5,914 nucleotides of DNA from a bacterium (GTDB lineage: Bacteria > Krumholzibacteriota > Krumholzibacteria > LZORAL124-64-63): contig JAUUZX010000117.1 of the NCBI GenBank assembly GCA_030592025.1, forward strand, positions 1 through 5,914, written 5' to 3'. This document shows, piece by piece, positions 1 through 5,069 of this stretch (position 1 is the stretch's first letter; the number at the start of each line of letters is the position of its first letter). The notes under the pieces were generated by a model, which was not told where the DNA came from, made no database searches, and saw nothing but the letters and a program-made list of their open reading frames with translations. The position numbers were made by a program, and so were the translations under genes.

Positions 1-300
1 CACGAGGGCGCCCTTACCGGCTGTCTTTTGGGCTTCGAGCAGCAGTTTTTGAAGTTCGGGGGTGGCTGTGGGCACATCCTGCCGGGCGACCGTGGGCAGG
101 CTCTGCAGTTCCTGCTCCACCGTCCGGGCGATGAGACCCGGATCGAGCTCGAGGCTGTGCAGGATGTTGGTCGGCAGGCCGGTCTCGACCAGCAGCGCCC
201 ACAGGACATGGAGGGGCTCGAGCCCCGGGTGCTGCATATCGTAAGCCTTGGATTGGGCCCCCTGCAGGGTGTCCATGGCGTTGACGGTCAGGTTCTTCAT
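1..300 (-). CDS. clpB: ClpB-type Hsp100 disaggregase, N-terminal part (runs off left edge)
   Basis: The first 100 residues of a Clp/Hsp100 AAA+ protein are visible; the rest lies beyond base 1. The protein begins MKNLTVNAMDTLQGAQ, matching the family opening in which a helix of the type 'LT.ka.eal..Aq' starts the first Clp N repeat. LEPLHVLWALL (residues 27-37) is the conserved 'IEPLHLL.ALL' segment, and LQSLPTV (65-71) corresponds to the 'L..LP.V' linker after the first repeat. A second repeat begins at about residue 80 (TPELQKLLLEAQ). 'EPLH' and 'LP.V' favour ClpB over ClpA or ClpC, but the AAA+ modules that would settle this are outside the window. ClpB family members are cytosolic ATPases that rescue aggregated proteins with DnaK. 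The ATG at 298-300 has GGAGG at 306-310 with a 5-base spacer. No CIRCE element and no convincing sigma-32 promoter is visible upstream. Confidence 0.85.
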   Translation of the reverse strand, partial: MKNLTVNAMDTLQGAQSKAYDMQHPGLEPLHVLWALLVETGLPTNILHSLELDPGLIARTVEQELQSLPTVARQDVPTATPELQKLLLEAQKTAGKGALV

Positions 301-558
301 GGGGTCCTCCCCGGTTGGTCGTGGCGCCCGATTCGGCCAGGATCCGGCGCGAGCGGGCTGTACGGGGAGGGCATTGCACGGGGGATGCCAAGGGGGCGGA
401 TCATGGGTGAAACAGTCTAACAGACATTTCCATATCCGGTTACATCAACCCAACACGGACAGATATACTGTATACCATCTGCGAGCTACAGCACCGCGAC
501 CTGGCTGTCATGCCATTATGACTGCGCGGCGCCATCATGGCAGGTTGGCGTAAGCCCT
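301..558. other. Non-coding gap upstream of clpB
   Basis: I find no credible gene here; the open frames are short and do not resemble any family. The stretch from about 410 to 480 is clearly less GC-rich than the surrounding genes and is the likely clpB promoter region. On the minus strand a TGn-TAGACT extended -10-like site lies at 414-422, but it has no -35 at good spacing, so it is only a weak candidate. A hyphenated palindrome TATAC-T-GTATA lies at 464-474 and could be an operator half-site pair or chance. Confidence 0.45.
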
Positions 559-566
559 GTTGACTT
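559..566. repeat. Left copy of putative target-site duplication (GTTGACTT)
   Basis: This 8-bp sequence is repeated exactly at 697-704, on the other side of the inverted-repeat element. One extra base (A567) separates it from the left terminal repeat. Confidence 0.65.
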
Positions 567-567
567 A

Positions 568-696
568 GGTTGTGCCTCTGAAATTGTGTCTGGTCGAATT
601 GAAGCCGAATCCGAGCGCCTATTCGTCAAGCCACTCAGGTAATAGATCAACAATCAGGTCTCGGAAACGGGCAGACACAATTTCAGAGGCACAACC
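568..696. mobile_element. MITE-like element, 129 bp, perfect 25-bp terminal inverted repeats
   Basis: Bases 568-592 (beginning GGTTGTGCCTCTG) and 672-696 (ending CAGAGGCACAACC) are exact reverse complements over 25 bp. They enclose about 79 bp of interior that is less GC-rich than the flanking genes. GTTGACTT occurs immediately outside both ends, at 559-566 and 697-704, as expected of an 8-bp target-site duplication (or 9 bp with one mismatch, since base 567 is A and base 705 is C). No transposase can fit, so the element would be non-autonomous and mobilised in trans, or an internally deleted insertion sequence. An 8-9 bp duplication with TIRs of about 25 bp starting GG fits families such as IS256 or ISL3; I cannot assign one. 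Alternatively it is a large RNA hairpin, but the flanking direct repeat argues for transposition. Confidence 0.75.
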
Positions 697-704
697 GTTG
701 ACTT
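697..704. repeat. Right copy of putative target-site duplication (GTTGACTT)
   Basis: This abuts the right terminal inverted repeat directly and is identical to 559-566. It contains TTGACT, a good -35-like hexamer, so insertion here would have placed a -35-like sequence upstream of the ABC operon. No good -10 follows at 17 bp. Confidence 0.65.
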
Positions 705-734
705 CCCCGGCGACGCTCTCGGAACAAAGCCCCC

Positions 735-763
735 TTACGAAAGACGCCCCAACAAGCTAGTAT
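735..763 (+). promoter_or_regulatory. Weak candidate promoter for the ABC exporter operon
   Basis: TTACGA (735-740) and TAGTAT (758-763) are separated by 17 bp and lie about 50 bases before the ATPase start. Each matches the sigma-70 consensus only partly. This is the best pair I can find between the MITE-like element and the operon, but it is close to what chance would give, and the lineage may use different promoter rules. Confidence 0.25.
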
Positions 764-811
764 CCGGGACCATCGACATCAGCCCACCCAGACATCCGGG
801 AGCCGATCGGC

Positions 812-1561
812 ATGACCATCGAGATCAAGGACCTGGCCAAATCATTCGGCAAGAAAGAGGCGGTCAAGGGGATCACCCTGACGATCCCCAAGGGGTCGTT
901 CTTCGGGTTCCTGGGGCCCAACGGCGCGGGCAAGACCACCACCATCCGCATGGTCACCGGACTCCTGGCCCCCACCGGCGGCGACGCCGTGCTGGACGGG
1001 GATTCCATCGTCACGGACGCACTGGCGGCCAAGCGGCACATCGGCGTCGTGCCCGACGACCTGGCCCTCTTCGACCGGTTGTCCATGTGGGAGCACCTGA
1101 CCATGGTCGGCAGCATCTACGGACTGAGCCGGGACGACACCCTCACCCGGGCCGAGGACCTGCTGAAGATCCTCGGCCTGTGGGAGGATCGCGGCACCTT
1201 CGCCGGGGACTCGTCCCACGGGATGCGCAAGAAACTGGCCCTGGCCATGGCCCTGATCCACAACCCGTCCATCCTGTTCCTGGACGAGCCCTTCGAGGGC
1301 ATCGATCCCCTGGCCGGCAAGGTCCTGCGCCGCCTGCTGCAACAGATGTCCGAGAAGGGCACGACCATCTTCCTGACCTCCCACATCCTCGAGATCATCG
1401 AAAAACTGGTGGACCACGTGGCGATCATCGCCGACGGGGAGATCGCCCTGGACTCGCCCCTGGCGGATCTGGTCGCCGGTGGCCGCACCCTGGAAGAGGC
1501 CTTCATCGCCGCGGCGGGAGATGCCGCGGGTGACGCGGAAATGGACCTGGCATGGCTGTGA
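812..1561 (+). CDS. ABC-2 type exporter, ATP-binding subunit (EcsA/CcmA-like)
   Basis: This 249-residue nucleotide-binding domain would energise the membrane subunit encoded next to it; the substrate is unknown. Visible motifs are Walker A GPNGAGKT (35-42), a divergent signature SSHGMRKK (134-141) in place of LSGGQ, Walker B ILFLDEP (154-160) with catalytic Glu159, D-loop GIDPLA (163-168) and H-loop His191. The Q-loop glutamine is replaced: the motif reads GVVPDDLALFDRL (78-90), as in EcsA/GldA-like ATPases that carry PE or PEN there. 'DEPFEGIDPLA' is also close to the EcsA style. The C-terminal TLEEAFI (227-233) is the usual ending of ABC-2 ATPases. The ATG at 812 is preceded by GGGAG (798-802) with a 9-base spacer, a modest ribosome site. 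The stop overlaps the permease start by 10 bases, implying translational coupling. The Walker and catalytic residues look functional. Confidence 0.93.
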   Translation: MTIEIKDLAKSFGKKEAVKGITLTIPKGSFFGFLGPNGAGKTTTIRMVTGLLAPTGGDAVLDGDSIVTDALAAKRHIGVVPDDLALFDRLSMWEHLTMVGSIYGLSRDDTLTRAEDLLKILGLWEDRGTFAGDSSHGMRKKLALAMALIHNPSILFLDEPFEGIDPLAGKVLRRLLQQMSEKGTTIFLTSHILEIIEKLVDHVAIIADGEIALDSPLADLVAGGRTLEEAFIAAAGDAAGDAEMDLAWL

Positions 1562-3135
1562 GACCCGTCGCCCTGTCGTTGCTGCCCTACATGCGGAGGG
1601 CATGGTGGCGCAAACTGGAGCAGCAGGGCGTCTGGCACGGCGCCAACACCACCATGGTGCTGGGCATGGCGGTCGTCGGCCTGATCGCCGTCATGGTCGG
1701 CAGCATCGTCGCCTTCAAGAGCCTGCGCAGCGACGCCACGACCCAGGGCATGATGATCCTGGCCCAATGCCTGAACGCGGCGCTGATGGGCTGGCTCATC
1801 GTCCCCATCATGGTGGGCTCGACCACCGCCGAGGGACGGGGCCTGCAGCCCGTGCGCATGGGTCAGTTCCCCCTGGGGATCGGTGACCTGCTGGCCATCG
1901 GACTGCTGGGACGCCTGGTCCAGCCGGTGTACTGGATCCTGATCGGGACCTCGCTGTGCGTGATGCTGCCCCTGACCGCGACGCCCCAACCGGCCACCGG
2001 CCTGGCCGCCGGCGCGCTGTTCATCATCTTCGCCGCGCTCCTGGCCTGGAGCGTCGAGCTCTTCGGCAGCGCCCTGTTCTCCTCCCGCCACGGGCGCGAG
2101 ATGATGATGCTCGGCGTGCTCATCCTCACCATGCCCATGCTGGTTCTCATCATCGGCGACTTCGCGCTGGACGACGGTGGCATCACCTTCACCTTCTTCG
2201 GCCATACCTGGCTGCTGATCGGTGCCGAGGGGTTGCTGACCAAGGTACGTGTGGTCTCGCCTTCGCTCTGGGTCACGGGTGCGGCGGACGGAAGCGGCGT
2301 GCTGCGGGGATTCCTCTTTTTGGGGATAGCCGTGGTTCTGTCCGCCTGGCTGGCCCAGGCCAGCCTCCGGCGCGTGATGCTCCACCCGCCGGCCAGTCTG
2401 CGGGGCCGAAGGGGCGCCGGCCAGGCCATCGGATGGCTGCGCGGTCTGCCCATGGAGATGGGCCCCCTGGTCATCAAGGAGATCCGCTACCTCATCCGCA
2501 CCCTGGATCATCTGATGGGGGTGGGGATGGGCCTGGCGGCGTTGGTGTGGATCCTCATCCGGCCCGAGCACATGATCTTCGTGCTGCCCCTGGCGGCCAT
2601 GAACATCGTCATGAACGAGGCGGCCATCCCCCTGAACATCTTCGGTCTGGATAGGTCCGGGGCCGATCGCTACCGCCTGCTGCCCTTGTCGGGGCGGCAG
2701 GTCCTGCTGACCAAGAACCTGGCCTACTTCGCCCTGGTGGGCATCCACATGATCCCGCTGGTCGTGGCGGGCCTCTTGAAGGGTGGCGGGTTGCTGGCGC
2801 TGTGCACGTTGCTGGCCACCGCCGCTGTCTGCCTGGTGACCGCCGTCGGCGGCAACGCGGCCTCGATCAATTCCCCCGCGCCGCGGGCCTTCTTCAACTT
2901 CGACTCCAAGGAGCAGGCCGGTGGCGGGTTGTCCCTGTTCCTCGCCGCCCTGGTCTGGGCAGCGCCCACCGTCGTCTTCTTCGCGCTGTATTGGGTGGGG
3001 TTGTGGGCGGTGGCCTTCGGCATGTCCTGCCTGCTGGTCGTGGCCTGGTTCATCTACCGGTGGCGGTTGCCCGGCGCAGGACGGTCCTTCGAGGAGTCCG
3101 CTGAGACCATGAGGGCGCGGCTGGGTGGAGAGTAG
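1552..3135 (+). CDS. ABC-2 type exporter, polytopic permease subunit
   Basis: This 527-residue inner-membrane protein is the membrane partner of the overlapping ATPase. I count about 12 hydrophobic segments by eye, at roughly 34-56, 66-89, 122-140, 148-172, 183-202, 250-270, 320-336, 339-356, 386-408, 412-434, 461-482 and 484-502. A cytosolic basic stretch near 273-318 splits them into two six-segment halves. LNIFGLDRSGADRYRLLPLSG followed by LLTKNLAYF (361-394) resembles the 'N.FG.D..g...y.llP.s...ll..KN.a' segment of large ABC-2 permeases. No substrate-binding protein or membrane-fusion protein is encoded nearby, so export of a lipid, peptide or other small compound is likelier than uptake. 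The ATG at 1552 lies inside the ATPase gene and has only a weak ribosome site, consistent with coupling. No intrinsic terminator follows. The substrate cannot be inferred from the sequence. Confidence 0.82.
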   Translation: MAVRPVALSLLPYMRRAWWRKLEQQGVWHGANTTMVLGMAVVGLIAVMVGSIVAFKSLRSDATTQGMMILAQCLNAALMGWLIVPIMVGSTTAEGRGLQPVRMGQFPLGIGDLLAIGLLGRLVQPVYWILIGTSLCVMLPLTATPQPATGLAAGALFIIFAALLAWSVELFGSALFSSRHGREMMMLGVLILTMPMLVLIIGDFALDDGGITFTFFGHTWLLIGAEGLLTKVRVVSPSLWVTGAADGSGVLRGFLFLGIAVVLSAWLAQASLRRVMLHPPASLRGRRGAGQAIGWLRGLPMEMGPLVIKEIRYLIRTLDHLMGVGMGLAALVWILIRPEHMIFVLPLAAMNIVMNEAAIPLNIFGLDRSGADRYRLLPLSGRQVLLTKNLAYFALVGIHMIPLVVAGLLKGGGLLALCTLLATAAVCLVTAVGGNAASINSPAPRAFFNFDSKEQAGGGLSLFLAALVWAAPTVVFFALYWVGLWAVAFGMSCLLVVAWFIYRWRLPGAGRSFEESAETMRARLGGE

Positions 3136-3199
3136 GGAACGCCTCTGGCCGCTACGGCGCGGCGGTCGCACTGGCGAGCAACAAACGACGAACGTTCTT

Positions 3200-3231
3200 C
3201 ATGACTTGGCCTCCATGACTTGGCCTCCATG
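3200..3231. repeat. 14-bp tandem duplication
   Basis: CATGACTTGGCCTC occurs twice head to tail (3200-3213 and 3214-3227), followed by a partial third CATG at 3228-3231. It lies in the gap after the permease gene and overlaps no gene. It looks like a recent slippage duplication. Confidence 0.9.
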
Positions 3232-3254
3232 TGCCGCACCTAACAGGGAATCCC

Positions 3255-3294
3255 GGTAGACCCACATAATCTACCAAGGTTGAACATTCCTTGG
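3255..3294. repeat. Two overlapping hyphenated palindromes, both 6-9-6
   Basis: GGTAGA-N9-TCTACC (3255-3275) and CCAAGG-N9-CCTTGG (3274-3294) are both perfect in the arms, share the CC at 3274-3275 and have the same 21-bp geometry. They could be regulator binding sites or mutually exclusive hairpins in a read-through transcript from the ABC operon. Neither is followed by a T-run, so neither is a classic terminator. Confidence 0.5.
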
Positions 3295-3368
3295 CAACAG
3301 CCCGGCTACCAGACTACCCCACTCCGGTATCTTCAAGTCTTTTATGACTTTTAGCCACATTCTATATG

Positions 3369-3377
3369 TGATATAAT
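3369..3377 (+). promoter_or_regulatory. Extended -10 promoter for the P-domain gene
   Basis: TGATATAAT matches the extended -10 consensus TGn-TATAAT exactly, with TATAAT at 3372-3377, in an AT-rich patch of an otherwise GC-rich window. The -35 is poor: TTTAGC at 3350-3355, 16 bp away, matches in three positions, as expected for an extended -10 promoter. Transcription would start near 3384, giving a leader of about 63 bases. The site sits next to CACAT-N5-ATGTG (3356-3370) and inside TGAT-N3-ATCA (3369-3379), so a repressor or activator could act here. Confidence 0.6.
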
Positions 3378-3446
3378 CATCTCAATTCGCACCCGGAAGA
3401 ACATCAGGCGTGCCCGTCACGCCGCAGACATCACAGGAGCCTCACC

Positions 3447-3974
3447 ATGCGTCAAGCTACCGCCCTGATCTGCCTGGCACTCATTCTCTCGGCCGGCATC
3501 GCCCAGGCCGCGACCCAGACAGAGACATTCACGTCCATGTCAGGTTTGACCATTCCGGACCGGACCGCCTGGAACGCCCCCGCCGGCGAGGTCATCGGCA
3601 CCATGGACATTGATCTGCCCTACTACATCAGCAGCATCCGCGTGTACCTCGATCTGGTCTCCACCAACTCCAGCGACCTGCGGATCTGGGTCGTCTCGGC
3701 CTGGGGCACGCAGATCGAGTTGTTCTTCATCGCCTCCGGAGGAGAGCCCGGGACGATCGTGCAGGGCTGGTACCCCACGGACTTCACGCCCCGTGAGGAC
3801 ATGACCCAGTGGCACGGCGAAGGCGGCGGTGGCACCTGGACCATCATCTGCCAGGACTGGTCCGAGGGCGGCGGCTCGTCGACCCTGAACAGCTGGCGGG
3901 TCGAGATCGGTTATGACGACGTCGTGGAGAACGAGACGACGTCGCTGGGTTCGATCAAGGCATTGTTCCGATAG
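3447..3974 (+). CDS. Secreted orphan P-domain (P/Homo B) protein
   Basis: This 175-residue exported protein is of unknown role. The N-terminus (MRQATALICLALILSAGIAQA) is a Sec signal peptide with likely cleavage after Ala21 (AQA). Residues 27-156 form one proprotein-convertase P-domain: TIPD (35-38), the beta strand YISSIRVYLDLVSTNSSDLRIWVVSAWGT (60-88), the loop ASGGEPG (96-102), and the closing GTWTIICQDWSEGG followed by STLNSWRVEI (129-154). In known proteins this fold follows a subtilisin-like (S8) or other protease, or sits among adhesion modules; here no protease is attached or adjacent. A short tail, ENETTSLGSIKALFR (161-175), follows the domain and ends in basic residues. The ATG has AGGAG at 3435-3439 with a 7-base spacer. 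The gene has its own promoter upstream and an intrinsic terminator downstream, so it is probably monocistronic. The P-domain assignment is by motif recognition. Confidence 0.85.
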   Translation: MRQATALICLALILSAGIAQAATQTETFTSMSGLTIPDRTAWNAPAGEVIGTMDIDLPYYISSIRVYLDLVSTNSSDLRIWVVSAWGTQIELFFIASGGEPGTIVQGWYPTDFTPREDMTQWHGEGGGGTWTIICQDWSEGGGSSTLNSWRVEIGYDDVVENETTSLGSIKALFR

Positions 3975-3984
3975 GGGAGCGGCA

Positions 3985-4034
3985 CGGATCGTTGGATCCG
4001 GGAGCGGGCAGCCGGGAGGGCTGCCCGCTTTTCT
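3985..4034 (+). terminator. Intrinsic terminator after the P-domain gene, with an extra upstream hairpin
   Basis: An 11-bp perfect stem AGCGGGCAGCC (4003-4013) / GGCTGCCCGCT (4019-4029) encloses a 5-base loop GGGAG and runs straight into TTTT (4029-4032). It starts 29 bases after the stop codon. A second small hairpin, CGGATC-gttg-GATCCG (3985-4000), lies just before it. The hairpin could also slow minus-strand transcription from the converging hydrolase gene, but there is no U-tract in that direction. Confidence 0.88.
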
Positions 4035-4075
4035 GTGCCCGGAGGTTGGGTGCGGCGGACCTGTCGCCGACCGCC

Positions 4076-4894
4076 CTACCCCTCGTAGTACCGTTCCAAA
4101 AACCCCCGCACCGCGTCGTCGAAAACCTCCGGCTGCTCGAGGTTCGGCAGATGCCCTGCATCCGGCACGATCACCAACTCGGCTTCCGGCAACCCCGCGG
4201 CCATGATCTCGGCCTCCGACACCGGGATGAGCTGATCCTCCTGTCCGTGGATGACCAGGGCCGGCACGTCGAACCCGGGCAGATCCGGCGTCGAGTCCGG
4301 GCGGTCCCGCATGGCGGCCAGGGCCCCGACGACGCCATCGACCGACGTCGCCAGCATCATCTCGCCCACGAACTCCACCAGGTCCGGCCGTTCCTTGTAA
4401 GTACCGGGGGCCAGGAGCTTGGGCAACATGCCCTCGGCGATGGCCGCGACTCCTTCGTCGGCAACCTGGGCGGCGGCCTTGTCCCGGCCGGCCTTGCCCT
4501 CGGCCGAGTCGGCGCCCGCCCGGGTCGCCGCCAGGATCAGCCCCGCCACCCTCTCCGGGTGCCGGCGGCAGATCTCCAGGGCCACGTACCCGCCCATGGA
4601 CAGGCCACCGATCACCACGGGACCGCTGAAGCCCAGATGGTCCAGCAGGTGCACGCAATCGTCGGCGAACATGGCCATGCTGTAAGGGGGTGACGTGGCC
4701 TCGGTCGATCCGTGGCCCCGCAGATCCGGGGTGATCTGGCGGGCCATGTCGGCCAGGCCGAAGACCTGCGGCCCCCACAGCACGCTGCTGAGGGGGTAGC
4801 CGTGGATCCACAGCACGGGCACGCGGTCGGCGCCGTCGTCGAAGGACATGAGGAACGGCGCGTCGGTCGGCTTGGTCTTCTTCTGTTCGGTCAT
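4076..4894 (-). CDS. Alpha/beta-hydrolase fold enzyme
   Basis: This 272-residue cytosolic serine hydrolase of the alpha/beta-fold superfamily has no visible signal peptide. Counting from MTEQKK, it shows the oxyanion-hole segment IHGYPL (30-35), the PDLRGHG strand-turn (56-62), the nucleophile elbow GLSMGG with Ser99, the acid Asp220 in HGQEDQLIP, and His248 in AGHLPNLEQP. The triad Ser99-Asp220-His248 is complete. The family covers esterases, lactonases, haloalkane dehalogenase relatives and enol-lactonases; the sequence resembles 3-oxoadipate enol-lactonase-like general hydrolases, but substrate cannot be assigned and no aromatic-degradation genes are adjacent. The frame is open further upstream (15 more residues from an ATG at 4937-4939), but the ATG at 4892-4894 has an ideal ribosome site and that extension is not hydrolase-like. 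The gene converges on the P-domain gene and is divergent from the DUF3857 gene. Confidence 0.93.
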   Translation of the reverse strand: MTEQKKTKPTDAPFLMSFDDGADRVPVLWIHGYPLSSVLWGPQVFGLADMARQITPDLRGHGSTEATSPPYSMAMFADDCVHLLDHLGFSGPVVIGGLSMGGYVALEICRRHPERVAGLILAATRAGADSAEGKAGRDKAAAQVADEGVAAIAEGMLPKLLAPGTYKERPDLVEFVGEMMLATSVDGVVGALAAMRDRPDSTPDLPGFDVPALVIHGQEDQLIPVSEAEIMAAGLPEAELVIVPDAGHLPNLEQPEVFDDAVRGFLERYYEG

Positions 4895-4899
4895 GAGAA

Positions 4900-4905
4900 C
4901 CTCCT
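4900..4905 (-). promoter_or_regulatory. Strong Shine-Dalgarno site fixing the hydrolase start
   Basis: AGGAGG on the minus strand, 5 bases (TTCTC) before the ATG at 4892-4894. It decides in favour of the 272-residue form over the longer open frame. Confidence 0.85.
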
Positions 4906-5060
4906 GGTGGGCATGGTAAGGGAATCGTGGCGGATCCACGTCGTATTTCTTTGGTCGTCAGGACGAAAAGCACCCCAACTTCCCCTCCACTTGCGAAGAT
5001 GTTACATTCGCCGGGTTCGCTTGGCGCCGCTGCGCGCCCCTGACCCTCCTCCGTCCCGAC

Positions 5061-5064
5061 GAGG
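5061..5064 (+). promoter_or_regulatory. Ribosome-binding site fixing a GTG start
   Basis: GAGG lies 5 bases before GTG at 5070-5072. The reading frame is open well upstream of this, so the ribosome site and the signal peptide that begins at once are the reasons for choosing this GTG. Confidence 0.65.
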
Positions 5065-5069
5065 TCAAC

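Noticed and set aside
14..391. Minus-strand 125-codon frame at the left edge
   Set aside because: It overlaps the ClpB N-terminal region in a different frame. The frame from 300 down to 1 carries family motifs and an ideal ribosome site.
301..480. CIRCE or sigma-32 control of clpB
   Set aside because: I looked for the TTAGCACTC-N9-GAGTGCTAA palindrome and for a CTTGAA...CCCCAT pair on the minus strand and found neither in convincing form.
572..760. 62-codon plus-strand frame across the MITE-like element
   Set aside because: It starts within the terminal inverted repeat, has no ribosome site and resembles nothing.
3140..3170. GC-rich inverted repeat after the permease stop (GCCGC/GCGGC)
   Set aside because: The stem is only 5 bp and no T-run follows, so it is not supported as an intrinsic terminator.
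1117..3171. Very long minus-strand open frame (684 codons) opposite the ABC genes
   Set aside because: It lies antisense to two genes with clear motifs. Its product is rich in Gln, Gly, His, Asp and Arg with no fold-like pattern, as expected of the reverse complement of GC-rich coding DNA.
4926..4940. CGTGG-N5-CCACG hairpin between the hydrolase and DUF3857 genes
   Set aside because: It is a short 5-bp stem with no gene ending on the plus strand before it. It could be an operator, but nothing supports that beyond the arms.
4992..5069. In-frame extension of the DUF3857 gene upstream of the GTG
   Set aside because: The frame is open, but it has no ATG near a ribosome site and would bury the signal peptide. 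GTG at 5070 has GAGG at a 5-base spacing and starts the signal peptide directly.
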